Below the pieces are notes generated by a model. That model saw only the letters and a list, made by a program, of their open reading frames with translations, was not told the DNA's origin and did no database searches. Below, piece by piece: positions 17,493 to 28,000 of a stretch of 64,000 nt of DNA. A program made the position numbers and the translations under genes. This DNA comes from Sideroxydans sp. CL21 (GTDB taxonomy: Bacteria; Pseudomonadota; Gammaproteobacteria; Burkholderiales; Gallionellaceae): assembly GCF_902459525.1 (NCBI RefSeq), contig NZ_LR699166.1, positions 535,501 to 599,500 on the forward strand, read 5' to 3'. Numbering within the stretch: the first letter of the stretch is position 1; every line of letters starts with the position of its first letter.

Positions 17493-18893
17493 TCAGTAAG
17501 CTTCAATATCCGATGAATGCTTCAGCGGGAATCGCATGGTGATCCTGGTTCCCCGGCCATTGCTGCCCGTGTCCAGTGTCAGCTCGGCGCCGTGGCGTTT
17601 GGCGACCTCGGCGACGATGGAAAGCCCGAGCCCGCTGCCGCTTTGCCCGCTGCCCAATATGCGGTAGAACCGTTCGAACACTCGCTCGCGGTGTTGCGGT
17701 TCGATGCCGGGGCCGTTGTCTTCGACGCTCAATTCCGCACCCTCCGGCGCCGCTTTCACGCCGACGGTAATGTGACCGCCCACCGGTGTATAGCGGATCG
17801 CGTTGTCGATCAGATTGTTGAGCATCTCCATCAGGCTGTTCGCATCTCCTTGCACGGTTATCGGTGAGGACGCCCCTTCGTAGCCAAGGTCGATGTTCTT
17901 TTCCAAAGCCATTTGTACCCAGTTGACAGTGCATTCCTGCGCAAGTTGGTTGAGGTTAAGGGATGAGAAATTGCCTGTGTCTTGCCCGCCCGGCTCGTTG
18001 CGTGCCAGCGCCAGAAGCTGATTGACCAGACGGATACCGTGTTCGGTGCTGGTGTGGATGTGTTCGAGCGCATGCTGTTTGCGTCCGGGGTCGTCCGTGC
18101 GCAGCGCCAGTTCGGATTGCGTCTTCAGGCCGGCGAAAGGTGTGCGCAATTGGTGTGCGGCGTCGGCGACGAAACGCTGTTGCGCCGCGATCACCTGTTT
18201 CAATCGTTCCAGCAGATCGTTGACCGCATCGATCAATGGTCGCACTTCTGCGGGGGCTTTGCTGCCATCGAGTTGTCGCAGGTCGTCGCGCCGCCGGTTC
18301 AGCACTTCGTTGCGCAAGCGATCCAACGGACGCAAACCTTGTTTCAAACCGTACCAGACAACTGCAAGCGCGATCAGGGTCAGCAATAACTGGGGGATAA
18401 CGATGTTGGCCAGAATGCCGCGGATGAGCGCTTGGCGCTGTTGCGTGGTTTCGGAAACATGCAGTTGCAGGATGTTGCCATTGGAATTGAAAGTCAGGCT
18501 GACCATGCGCGTCTTTTGTCCCTCGCGTTCGCCGTTGCTGAAGAGCGGACCGGGCCTGTCGCGCCGGTATGAGAGCGGGCGCAATGTGTTGCCGTTACCG
18601 GCGAGTTTTCTGCCTTCGCTATCTGTTACGGTATACAGCACCCGGTCCGGCATGCCCAGTTCGGAGCCGTCGGGGAGGATGGGTATCACGTCCAGCTGTT
18701 CATGGCCGCTGCCCAGCTTGAGCTGTTCGGCCACCGCATTGGCGCGTTGCAGCAGGACCAGGTCGTAGGGCTGGTTGGCGTAGTTGATGGTGGCGAAATA
18801 ACCGACGACGGTACTGACGATCCACAGCAGATAGAGCGAGATCAGCAGCCTCTGCATGAGGTAGCTGCGCAGGGAACGAATGTTGTTACCCAT
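17493..18893 (-). CDS. Sensor histidine kinase, TctE/QseC-like
   Basis: A 466-residue inner-membrane kinase. Domains: membrane helix (about 16-36), a periplasmic 2CSK-type sensor domain (about 37-165), second helix (about 170-190), HAMP, a HisKA domain with the phosphoacceptor His in DAAHQLRTPF (about 247), and an ATPase domain with N-box NNLIDNAIRYTP and GSGLGLSIV. It partners the regulator just upstream (5-base gap). Together they are divergent from the DUF4212/SSS symporter genes, the arrangement of TctDE-type systems that control carboxylate uptake, so control of that symporter is likely. Confidence 0.92.
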   Translation of the reverse strand: MGNNIRSLRSYLMQRLLISLYLLWIVSTVVGYFATINYANQPYDLVLLQRANAVAEQLKLGSGHEQLDVIPILPDGSELGMPDRVLYTVTDSEGRKLAGNGNTLRPLSYRRDRPGPLFSNGEREGQKTRMVSLTFNSNGNILQLHVSETTQQRQALIRGILANIVIPQLLLTLIALAVVWYGLKQGLRPLDRLRNEVLNRRRDDLRQLDGSKAPAEVRPLIDAVNDLLERLKQVIAAQQRFVADAAHQLRTPFAGLKTQSELALRTDDPGRKQHALEHIHTSTEHGIRLVNQLLALARNEPGGQDTGNFSSLNLNQLAQECTVNWVQMALEKNIDLGYEGASSPITVQGDANSLMEMLNNLIDNAIRYTPVGGHITVGVKAAPEGAELSVEDNGPGIEPQHRERVFERFYRILGSGQSGSGLGLSIVAEVAKRHGAELTLDTGSNGRGTRITMRFPLKHSSDIEAY

Positions 18894-18898
18894 GAAAC

Positions 18899-19573
18899 TC
18901 AGGATGGCAGGTTGTCGATGACGTATCCCAAGCCGCGGATGGTGCGGATGGTCACTCCCGCAGGCTCGATCTTTTTGCGCAACCGATGTATGTAGACTTC
19001 GATGGCGTTGTTGCTGGCTTCTTCCGCGTAACTGTAAAGCCGCTCCAGTAACTGTTCCTTGCTGACGACCCAGCCGGTGCGCAGCATCAGTGCCTCAAGA
19101 ACGCTCAACTCGCGGGTGGTGAGTTCCAATGTGGAACCATTGATCGTTGCGCGGCGACCGACGCTGTCGAATGTCAGCGTGCCGCAGCTGTAGACCGGGT
19201 TTACCCCGCATTGACCGCGTCGTATCAGCGCACGGACCCGTGCCTCGAGCTCGGGCAGGCTGAACGGTTTGATCATGTAGTCGTCGGCGCCGAGATCGAG
19301 TCCCTTGACCCGGTCGCCTTCGGCATCGCGCGCGGTGAGAATGATCACGGGTACCTGCTTGTTCTTTTCGCGCAAACAGCGCAATACATTGAAGCCATCC
19401 ACTTTGGGCAGGCCCAAGTCCAGGATCACCAGATCGAAAGGTTGTTCTCCGCTGAGGATGAGGGTGGCTGCCAGTCCGTCCTTCACGCAGTCGACGGCGT
19501 AACCGGAATGGCGCATGGAATTGCATAAACCGTCTGCCAGTACGTCATCGTCTTCGGCGATCAGGATTCGCAT
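18899..19573 (-). CDS. OmpR/TctD-family response regulator
   Basis: A 224-residue regulator: a receiver domain with EDD near the start, phosphoacceptor Asp in VILDLGLP and Lys in MIKPFS, then a winged-helix DNA-binding domain (about 130-220) with TTRELSVLEAL and the C-terminal RGLGYVI. I place the start at ATG 19573 so the protein begins MRILIAEDD like the family; no clear ribosome site is visible and a 23-residue longer form is possible. It is divergent from the DUF4212 gene with about 170 bases between, which probably hold both promoters. Confidence 0.92.
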   Translation of the reverse strand: MRILIAEDDDVLADGLCNSMRHSGYAVDCVKDGLAATLILSGEQPFDLVILDLGLPKVDGFNVLRCLREKNKQVPVIILTARDAEGDRVKGLDLGADDYMIKPFSLPELEARVRALIRRGQCGVNPVYSCGTLTFDSVGRRATINGSTLELTTRELSVLEALMLRTGWVVSKEQLLERLYSYAEEASNNAIEVYIHRLRKKIEPAGVTIRTIRGLGYVIDNLPS

Positions 19574-19740
19574 AGGAATGTAAGTGCCGTGTAAGAATTG
19601 AGGGTTAAGTTCCCGACAAGGACAGATGAATATTGTCACCACATCCGCCCTGCATGCAGCTATTCTAAGTGGAAGAGGTTAATTGTCCAAGCCGCGGGCT
19701 GGCAGGGTCATGAATTCATTGTTTTTTAAGCGGGAAAAAC

Positions 19741-20004
19741 ATGCAGCTGAAGGATAAACACAAACAATACTGGCAGCAGAATCTCCGCCTGACCGGTGTA
19801 CTGCTGGCCATCTGGTTTGTGGTTACCTTTGTGGTGGGCTGGTTTGCGCGGGATCTACAGTCCATCACTTTTCTGGGTTTTCCGCTTTCGTTTTACATGA
19901 GTGCCCAGGGAGCTTTGCTGGTCTACGTGATACTGATTGGTTATTACGCTTACCGCATGGACAAGCTGGATCGAGAGTACGGCGTGCAGGAAAAGGATCT
20001 GTGA
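19741..20004 (+). CDS. DUF4212 small membrane subunit of an SSS symporter
   Basis: An 87-residue protein with two membrane helices (about 18-38 and 50-75), matching DUF4212. This family is encoded immediately before VC2705-type sodium:solute symporters and is thought to be a transporter subunit, analogous to DUF485 with ActP. The stop overlaps the next gene's start region, implying coupling. Its exact role is unknown. Confidence 0.88.
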   Translation: MQLKDKHKQYWQQNLRLTGVLLAIWFVVTFVVGWFARDLQSITFLGFPLSFYMSAQGALLVYVILIGYYAYRMDKLDREYGVQEKDL

Positions 20005-22091
20005 TGGCGGGACCGGCTCAATCGCGATTCGTCTCGCAACTCAAACGTTACTATGCGCTGTACACGGGCGGCTTCATCGGCTTTGTCGTTTTGTTGTCCA
20101 TCCTTGAACAAATGGGCGTGCCCAACAAGATGCTGGGCTACATCTTTCTCGGGGTGACGGTATTGCTGTATGCCGGGATCGGCATTCTGTCGAGAACCTC
20201 GGATGTTGCGGAATATTATGTGGCGGGGCGGCGTGTACCTGCTTTTTTCAACGGCATGGCGGTGGGTGCCGACTGGATGTCGGCTGCCAGCTTCATCGGT
20301 CTGGCTGGCACGCTGTATCTGTCCGGCTACGACGGCCTGGCCTTCGTGCTGGGATGGACCGGAGGGTTCGTGCTGGTGGCCTTGCTGCTGGCTCCGTACC
20401 TGCGCAAGTTCGGCCAGTACACCATCCCTGATTTTCTCGGCGCACGCTACGGCGGCAATATCCCGCGCACCATTGGCGTGTTCGCGGCGATATTGTGCTC
20501 GTTCACTTATGTGATCGCCCAAATATACGGTGTGGGACTGATCACCAGCCGTTTTACCGGACTCGATTTCGGGGTAGGCGTTTTCGTCGGCCTGGGCAGC
20601 ATACTGGTGTGTTCATTCCTGGGTGGGATGCGCGCCGTGACCTGGACTCAGGTGGCGCAATACGTCATCCTGATTCTGGCCTACATGATCCCGGTGGTCT
20701 GGTTGTCCGTGAAGCACACTGGCAATCCGATTCCACAGGTTGCTTACGGCTATGTGCTGGAAAAAGTGACGGCTCGGGAACAGGTCCTGAATGACCCCTC
20801 CACGCCGGACGGCGCGCGCGAGGCTGAAGTGCGCTCCATCTTCAGGCAGCGCGAGAAAACGGTTCGGGATGAGTTGGCTGCGTTGGACACAGCAGGGGCG
20901 GGCTATCTGGCCGGAGAAAAAGCCAAGCTGATCAAAATTGTTGCCGATCTGCAGGCCAAACACGATACGGACCCAAAGGTGCTTGAAGCGGCCAATCGGG
21001 CTGCGGCCGATTTCCCGGCGGATGTCACTACTGCACGCAGCAAATGGCGACGCGAGGCGGAGATGGACAAAGAAAAGTCCGGCCCGATCATGGCGCATGC
21101 CGAACCGTTTGCGGGGCCGGATGAAGCGACGCGCGATAACAAGCGCAAGAATTTCATGGCGCTGGTGTTGTGTCTGATGGTTGGAACCGCGGCACTGCCG
21201 CATATCCTGATGCGTTTCTATACCACCACCTCGGTGAAGGAAGCGCGCCACTCGGTGTTCTGGTCCCTGTTTTTCATCTCTTTGCTCTATATCACCGCTC
21301 CCGCATTGGCGGTGCTGGCCAAGTACGATGTGTATACCCTGCTGGTGGGATCCAGTTTTTCCGAATTGCCGAGTTGGGTCTCTGCCTGGGCTTCGGTGGA
21401 CAAGACGCTGATGAGCGTGACCGACATCAATCATGACGGCATTGTTCAGTTGGCCGAGATCACCATTGGTGGTGACCTGATCGTGCTGGCGACGCCGGAG
21501 ATCGCAGGCCTGCCTTATGTGATCACGGCTCTGGTGGCGGCGGGCGGACTGGCCGCTGCACTGTCCACAGCCGATGGATTGATGCTGACCATTTCCAATT
21601 CGCTGTCGCATGACGTGTACTACAAGATGATCGATCCCAAGGCGCCGACCGGCCGCCGCTTGTTCATCGCCAAGGCATTGCTGCTTGGCGTGGCGGTGTT
21701 CGCGGCCTATATCACTTCGCTCAAGCCCGGCCACATCCTGTTCCTGGTTGGCGCGGCATTCTCGCTGGCCGCATCCGCGTTCTTCCCGGCCCTGGCGCTG
21801 GGCATATTCTGGAAGCGCGCCAACAAAACGGGGGCCGTCCTCGGCATGCTGGGCGGATTGTTTACCTGCATGTTCTACATGTACATCACCTATCCGTTCT
21901 TCGGAGTGAATGCCCCGCTGTGGTGGGATATCAATCCGATCTCGGCCGGGATATTCGGCATACTGGTCGGATTCATCGGCGTAATAGTCGGCAGCTTGCT
22001 GACTGCTCCGCCAGACAAGGACATACAGAATCTGGTTGACCACGTACGCTATCCAAATCTGGATAGCGATTTCAAGCCCAAGGGCTATTAA
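20004..22091 (+). CDS. Sodium:solute symporter, VC2705 subfamily (acetate/carboxylate type)
   Basis: A 695-residue SSS-family permease with about 13 membrane helices, including [30 protein letters not shown] and STADGLMLTISNSLSHD. A hydrophilic, partly helical insert of about 130 residues (about 255-385) separates membrane segments. AAGGA six bases before ATG 20004 favours that start over GTG 20001. It is coupled to the DUF4212 gene and faces a TctDE-like two-component system. Substrate is inferred: this subfamily is usually linked to acetate or similar short acids, and this is the second such system in the window. Confidence 0.9.
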   Translation: MAGPAQSRFVSQLKRYYALYTGGFIGFVVLLSILEQMGVPNKMLGYIFLGVTVLLYAGIGILSRTSDVAEYYVAGRRVPAFFNGMAVGADWMSAASFIGLAGTLYLSGYDGLAFVLGWTGGFVLVALLLAPYLRKFGQYTIPDFLGARYGGNIPRTIGVFAAILCSFTYVIAQIYGVGLITSRFTGLDFGVGVFVGLGSILVCSFLGGMRAVTWTQVAQYVILILAYMIPVVWLSVKHTGNPIPQVAYGYVLEKVTAREQVLNDPSTPDGAREAEVRSIFRQREKTVRDELAALDTAGAGYLAGEKAKLIKIVADLQAKHDTDPKVLEAANRAAADFPADVTTARSKWRREAEMDKEKSGPIMAHAEPFAGPDEATRDNKRKNFMALVLCLMVGTAALPHILMRFYTTTSVKEARHSVFWSLFFISLLYITAPALAVLAKYDVYTLLVGSSFSELPSWVSAWASVDKTLMSVTDINHDGIVQLAEITIGGDLIVLATPEIAGLPYVITALVAAGGLAAALSTADGLMLTISNSLSHDVYYKMIDPKAPTGRRLFIAKALLLGVAVFAAYITSLKPGHILFLVGAAFSLAASAFFPALALGIFWKRANKTGAVLGMLGGLFTCMFYMYITYPFFGVNAPLWWDINPISAGIFGILVGFIGVIVGSLLTAPPDKDIQNLVDHVRYPNLDSDFKPKGY

Positions 22092-22172
22092 CGGACTTCT
22101 GCGGAAGCAGGGTTAAAAGCCGCCGGCGTATACTGCGGCGACTTGGTCAAAATCATTCAGGATTGTGGAGCT

Positions 22173-22988
22173 ATGGCGACTCAGAAACGTACCGTCATCT
22201 ATGTGTCGGACGGCACCGGTATCACCGCAGAAACACTTGGGCACGGTTTGCTTTCGCAATTCGAAGGGATCGAATACCGGCCTTTGCGTTTTCCTTTCAT
22301 CGATAGCGAAGACAAAGCCAATGAATGTCTGGCACGCATCAATGATGTGAATCGGCGGGAAGGTGTGCACCCCATTGTCATCCTGACACAGACGAATCAG
22401 GAGCTCAGCGCGATCCTGCATCGGGCCGATGCATTCTTCATCGACATGTTCGATTCCTTTATCGCCCCGCTGGAGCAGGAACTGGGTTGTCGCTACTCCC
22501 GTGCAATGGGGCGTTCGCACGGGCAGGCCAATCCTGAATACAACGCGCGTATTGCAGCCATGAATTTTGCACTGGCCCATGACGACGGCGTTTCAGATAC
22601 CGATCTGAAGAGCGCCGACATCATTCTGGTGGGGGTGTCGCGCAGTGGCAAGACACCGACCAGCCTGTATTTATCCTTGCAGTTCTCACTGAAGGCGGCC
22701 AACTATCCGCTGATCCCTGAAGACTTTGAACGCGATGTCTTGCCGTCGAGGTTGCAGCCTTACCGCGACAAACTGTACGGTTTGACCATCGCTCCCGATC
22801 AGTTGCAACGCATACGCTACGAACGCCGTCCGAACAGCAAATATTCATCGCTGGAGAACTGCCGCTATGAAGTTGCGGCGGCAGAACGGATGATGCGGCG
22901 CGAAGGCATCAAATGGTTCGACACCACTTCACGTTCGATTGAAGAGTTGGCCGTGCAATTGATGCAGGCGCTCAATCTCGAACGCTAA
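22173..22988 (+). CDS. ppsR: PEP synthase regulatory protein (bifunctional kinase/pyrophosphorylase)
   Basis: DUF299-family enzyme that switches PEP synthase off by ADP-dependent phosphorylation of a Thr next to its catalytic His, and on again by Pi-dependent dephosphorylation. The 271-residue protein has the N-terminal signature VIYVSDGTGITAETLGHG and the P-loop GVSRSGKTPTSLYL (about 155). ATG 22173 gives the family-typical start, though GGAG is only two bases away; an upstream TTG at 22143 is possible. Its target PpsA is encoded 11.6 kb downstream in the same window, with the Rnf/PFOR genes between. Its last 17 bases overlap the convergent LysR gene. Confidence 0.93.
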   Translation: MATQKRTVIYVSDGTGITAETLGHGLLSQFEGIEYRPLRFPFIDSEDKANECLARINDVNRREGVHPIVILTQTNQELSAILHRADAFFIDMFDSFIAPLEQELGCRYSRAMGRSHGQANPEYNARIAAMNFALAHDDGVSDTDLKSADIILVGVSRSGKTPTSLYLSLQFSLKAANYPLIPEDFERDVLPSRLQPYRDKLYGLTIAPDQLQRIRYERRPNSKYSSLENCRYEVAAAERMMRREGIKWFDTTSRSIEELAVQLMQALNLER

Positions 22989-23919
22989 GCTGGGTCGGTG
23001 TCGCTTCCAGACCGTAAACTTCCTGCAGTATCTCGACGAAGCGCCTGGCCTGCGGCGACAGGAACCGACCTTTGCGCAACACAAGTCCATAACCGCGCTG
23101 CGGGAAGTATTGATTGAGCGGGATGCTCACCAGCTTTTCGGTGCCGGTCAGGCAGATGTCGGTCACGATGGAAATGCCCATGCCCAATTCCACGTATTTC
23201 TTGATGACTTCCCATCCGCCCGCTTCCAGCGTCACGGTAAAGGTCAGGTTGTGCTGCTGGAACACGTACTTGACCATGCGCCAGGTCGAGAGATGGCGGG
23301 GCGGGAGGATCAGTCCATATTGGCTGATCTCCTCCAGTGTGACCGAGGGGTGGTCGGCCAGCGGGTGATTGAGCGGGACGATCAGGGCCGGGTCGAACGT
23401 CGCCACGGGTTGATAGGTGATGTCGTCGGGCACATCCAGCATGGAACCGACGGCAAAATCAATCTCGTCTGCACGCAGCATCTTCAGCCCGTCGCGTCCG
23501 GTGACATTGTCTATTTTGAGCTGGATGCGCGGGTGTGCGTTGACGAAACGGCTGACCGCTTCCGGCAGTATGTAGAGGATGGTGGATTCACCGGCACCGA
23601 TGTTCAGTACGCCCGAATCCAGCTTGCCATGCTGTGCCGCGAAATTTTCCTGCAGGCTGTCTATACCAAGAACTAGAGGCTTTGCAAGTGAGTGTAGCGC
23701 CTCGCCATCCGGTGTCAGCTTGAGTACTGGACCACGGCGCTCAAATACTGTCACGCCCATTTCCCGTTCCATTGCCTGGATCTGCAAGGTCACTGAGGGT
23801 TGGCTCAGGAATAGTCTTTGTGCGGCTAAAGTAACGCTTCCGGTTCGAACGACCTCGCAAAACGCACGCATCTGCTTAAGGCGATTGTTCTTGTAATAAC
23901 TCTTTTTATCGGTGTCCAT
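22972..23919 (-). CDS. LysR-family transcriptional regulator, CysB-like
   Basis: A 315-residue regulator: N-terminal winged helix-turn-helix (about 10-70, SVTLAAQRLFLSQPSVTLQI) and a CysB-type effector-binding domain (about 95-300). The start at ATG 23919 is supported by GGAGGCGGAG immediately upstream. It is divergent from rnfB with about 230 bases between, the classic LysR position for controlling the neighbouring operon, here rnfB-PFOR-rnfCDGEA. In that gap TTCAA and TTGAA arms flank an A+T-rich centre at about 23952-23977. CysB relatives usually answer to sulfur metabolites, but effector specificity cannot be read here. Confidence 0.9.
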   Translation of the reverse strand: MDTDKKSYYKNNRLKQMRAFCEVVRTGSVTLAAQRLFLSQPSVTLQIQAMEREMGVTVFERRGPVLKLTPDGEALHSLAKPLVLGIDSLQENFAAQHGKLDSGVLNIGAGESTILYILPEAVSRFVNAHPRIQLKIDNVTGRDGLKMLRADEIDFAVGSMLDVPDDITYQPVATFDPALIVPLNHPLADHPSVTLEEISQYGLILPPRHLSTWRMVKYVFQQHNLTFTVTLEAGGWEVIKKYVELGMGISIVTDICLTGTEKLVSIPLNQYFPQRGYGLVLRKGRFLSPQARRFVEILQEVYGLEATPTQLSVRD

Positions 23920-24149
23920 CTCCGCCTCCCCTGGCCGATCACACAATAATTCAAATTTTTATAATTATGATTGAAAGAATTGATTCGCGGAATGATTGTA
24001 GCTTGGATTAATCTTCCCTTAACAATAAAAAAAGTAGGGATTTGAAGTTTTTTAAGTTCACCAGAGACGCTTTGTGGGGCGTTGATAAGTATAGCTGAAG
24101 AGAGCAGAGTGCAAGCTCTAACAGCAGATTTATTGAAGCGGGGAGAGAC

Positions 24150-25031
24150 ATGGAAATTCTAAACAGCGTGCTTGTCACGGGAGCATTTATGGCCGTCTTG
24201 GGCGGCCTGTTGGCATTTTTCCTGGCCATAGCCGACAAGCGACTCTATGTATATGAAGACCCCCGCATCAGTCTGGTCGAAGAATTGCTCCCTCATTCCA
24301 ATTGTGGCGCCTGTGGTACTGCAGGTTGTCGCAACTTTGCCGAGCGCGTGGTCGAAGGCCTGATCGAACCCGCCTCCTGCTCCGTCAATACTCCGGATCA
24401 AAACAAAAAGATTGCTGCCATGCTGGGCGTTGCCATGGGCAATGTCGAAAAACGCGTGGCGCGATTGGCCTGCGCCGGCGGCAAGCATGTCGCCAAGATG
24501 CGCGCCCATTACGCGGGGTTGTCTTCCTGCCGCGCCGCCGCCGTTGCGGGCGGCGGCGGCAAGAGTTGTGCCTGGGGATGTCTGGGTTTGGGCGATTGCG
24601 CCGACGTGTGCGAGTTCGATGCCATACATATGGATAGCCAGGGCCTGCCGGTGGTCGACTTGGCCAAATGCACCGCTTGTGGCGACTGCGTCGATATTTG
24701 CCCCAAGAACCTGTTCTCGATTCATGGCGTGTCCCACAAATTATGGATGGCGTGCCGCAACGAGGATGATGGTGATGCGGCAGAAGCTGCTTGCGAAGTG
24801 GCGTGCACCGCCTGCGGCCGTTGCGTGGTCGATGCGTCTCCGGGCCTGATTCATCTGGAACGCAACCTGGCCGTGATCGACTATGCCAGGAACGACAGTG
24901 CAAGCCGTCAGGCAATTGAGCGTTGCCCCACGGGCGCCATAGTTTGGCTCGAAGGCGACCGTATCGGCAAAGGCAAGTCCGCCAAAAAAATTATCCGTAT
25001 CGAACCATTACCTGTCATCGCAGAAGCATAG
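24150..25031 (+). CDS. rnfB: Rnf complex subunit RnfB, long multi-cluster form
   Basis: Iron-sulfur subunit where ferredoxin is thought to meet the Rnf complex. The 293 residues comprise an N-terminal membrane helix (about 5-28), an Fes domain (NCGACGTAGC, then a fourth Cys) at about 50-80, and a ferredoxin-like domain (CLGLGDCADVC and CTACGDCVDIC, about 148-190). A third Cys-rich segment (CTACGRC ... CPTGAI, about 220-270) is absent from the short RnfB of E. coli (about 190 residues). This long form resembles RnfB of acetogens and Bacteroidetes. It is the first gene of the operon, preceded by GGGGAGAG, and the PFOR gene starts eight bases after its stop. Confidence 0.92.
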   Translation: MEILNSVLVTGAFMAVLGGLLAFFLAIADKRLYVYEDPRISLVEELLPHSNCGACGTAGCRNFAERVVEGLIEPASCSVNTPDQNKKIAAMLGVAMGNVEKRVARLACAGGKHVAKMRAHYAGLSSCRAAAVAGGGGKSCAWGCLGLGDCADVCEFDAIHMDSQGLPVVDLAKCTACGDCVDICPKNLFSIHGVSHKLWMACRNEDDGDAAEAACEVACTACGRCVVDASPGLIHLERNLAVIDYARNDSASRQAIERCPTGAIVWLEGDRIGKGKSAKKIIRIEPLPVIAEA

Positions 25032-25039
25032 GGGAAATC

Positions 25040-28000
25040 ATGTTAAGCAAACTCAAGCAAAAATTGATGGGCGCCGATTCCGGTAGCCATACACAATACA
25101 AGTATCCCGGTACGCGCGATGCCATCGACGGCAACACGGCCGTGATCATGGTCGAGCGCGAAGCCTCGCAGGCCGCGGGTGCTTACCCCATCACCCCGTC
25201 CACGCAAATGGGCGAATACTGGGCGGAAGAAGTCGCCAAAGGCCATTTGAATACGGGCGGTCATCCGTTGATCTTCGTTGAGCCGGAATCCGAACACGCC
25301 GCTGCCGGTGTCACCGCCGGTATGTCCATGACCGGCCTGCGCGCCGTGAACTTCACTTCGTCGCAAGGCCTGGCCTTCATGCATGAGTCGCTGTATGCCG
25401 CCGTTGGCAAGCGCCTGCCTTATGTGCTGAACCTTGGCTGCCGCGCCATTACCAAGACAACGCTGAATGTGCACTGTGCGCATGACGATTATCACTGTGC
25501 GGATGACACAGGATTTATCCAGGTGATGGCCAAGAACGCGCAGGAAGCCGCCGACCTCAACATGATCGGTCGCAAGACTGCAGAGCTGGCACTGACCCCC
25601 GCCATCGTGGCGCAGGACGGCTTCCTCACGACCCACCTCATCGAGCCGATGATGGTGCCGGAGCGTGAACTGATCGCCGAATACCTGGGCAATGCCGACG
25701 ACCTGATTGATACACCGACGCCCGCGCAGCAGATGTTGTACGGACCCAAGCGCCGTCGTGTGCCATCCAACTGGGATGTGGACAATCCCATGCAAACCGG
25801 CGTGGTGCAGAATCAGGATGCCTACATGCAGGCCGTGGCTGCACAACGTCCATATTTCTTCGACCATATCCCCGCGCTGTTCGACAAGAATGCCGCAGAG
25901 TTCCATGCGCTGACCGGCCGCCAATATGGCCGTATTGACAACTACCGTTGCGACGATGCCGATTACATCATCTTGGGCCAGGGCAGCATGACCGTGCAGG
26001 CTGCAGCTGTTGCCGACTGGCTGCGCGAGACGCGCAAGATCAAGGTGGGCGTAGTCAATCTGACCATGTACCGGCCGTTCCCCGGCGATTTACTGGGCCA
26101 AGTGCTGAAAGGCAAGAAGGGCGTGGCTGTGCTGGAACGCACAGACCAGCCATTGTCTGAAGACTTGCCGTTGATGCGCGAAGTGCGCTCCACCGTGACT
26201 AAATGTCTGGAAAACGGGCGCGACAAGACTTACCCCGAGTACGCCACCTACGACAGCGCCAAGGATATGCCGTCGCTGTATTCCGGTTGCTACGGCCTGG
26301 GTTCGCGCGACCTGCAACCCGAAGGCTTGATCGCGGCAGTGGAAAACATGCTGCCCGGCGCGGCACACCGCAAGTTCTATTACCTGTCCGTGGATTTTGT
26401 ACGCGACGAATCGGCCAATCCGAAGCAGGAGATCCGCCAGCAGGAATTGCAGACCGCCTATCCCGGTATCAAGAATCTGGCACTGCGCGGTTCCGAAAAC
26501 CCCAACCTGTTGCCCAAGAATGCTATCGCCGTGCGTATGCACTCCATCGGCGGCTGGGGTGCGGTGACCACCGGCAAGAACCTGGCGATGACCCTGTTCG
26601 AATTGCTGGGCTGGGACATCAAGGCCAATCCGAAATACGGCTCCGAGAAGAAAGGCCAGCCGACGACTTATTATCTGTCCGCCGCGCCGGAACCCATCCG
26701 CATCAACTGCGAATACACCAACGTTGATGTGGTGATGTCGCCGGACCCGCAGGTGTTCGGCCATACCAACGCGCTGGAAGGCATGCGCGAGGGCGGCGTG
26801 TTCATCATCCAGAGCAATCTGGGCACCGCAGAAGCGCTGTGGGAAACCCTCCCCATGCAGACACAGAAATATATCGTGGACAAGAAGATCCGCGTGTTTT
26901 TCCTGGATGCATTCAAGATCGCCCGCGAAGAATCCAGCAACACCGACCTGCAATTGCGTATGCAGGGCAATGCCTTCCAGGGCGCGTTCTTCCGCGCTTC
27001 CGATGTGAAGGAGCGTGCCGGTCTCTCCGAAGAGACCCTGTTTACCGCCATTGAGAACCAGCTCGAATCCAAGTTTGGCAAGAAGGGCAAACGCATCGTC
27101 GAGGACAACCTGCGCGTGGTGCGTCGCGGCTACGAAGAAATGCACGAGATCAAGCCGGAGCAGATGATCGTGGGCAAGCGTGCCAAGGTTGTGGGCAAGG
27201 CCGCACCCGCACTACCGGTGATGCTGCAGCAACTGCCGGAAGGCGACGGCGGCATTTCCGATATCCACCGCTTCTGGGAACAGACCGGCAGCTTCTATAT
27301 GAAGGGCCAGGGCTCCGACAATTTGGTCGACCCATTCATGGGCTTGTCCGTGATTCCCGCCGTGACAGGCGTGTATCGCGACATGACCGGTGTGCGTTTT
27401 GAGCATCCGGAATGGATGGCCGAGAACTGCACCGCTTGCGGCAATTGCTTCACGCAATGTCCGGATAGCGCCATTCCCGGCCTGGTTACGACCACGACAG
27501 ACGTGCTCAATACCGCTATCCAGAAGATCGAGACCGGCGGGCGTCCGACGCGTTTCCTGCGCAAATTCAGCCGCGTCATCGACAAAAAACTGCGCAGCGC
27601 GCTGGACAAGGATGGCTTGGATGTTCGTGCGCTGTTGGCCAATGCCATCACCGAAGCGTTCGCGGAAGACCCGACGCAAGGCGAAGACCGTGGCCGTCTG
27701 GAAGCCGAATTGAACCTGTTGCGTGCCGAGGTCGGCGGCTTCAAGTTCGCCACCACCAAGCCGTACTGGACGCAAAAAGAGAAGAAGGAAAAAGGCGCTG
27801 GCGGACTGTTCTCGATCACCATCAATCCCTACACGTGCAAGGGCTGCGCGATCTGCGTGGCGGAGTGCGGCGACAATGCGCTGAAAATGGTCACGCAGAC
27901 TGCAGAATCCATTGAGACGATGCGCGATGACTGGAACTTCTGGCTAGACCTGCCGACCACGCCGCCGCAATTCAGCCGCATCGACGATCTGGACGAAAAA

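Noticed and set aside
20613-22043. 476-codon minus-strand frame over the SSS symporter
   Set aside because: Shadow of a clear membrane transporter; composition is Gln/His/Arg-rich as expected for reversed high-G+C coding sequence.
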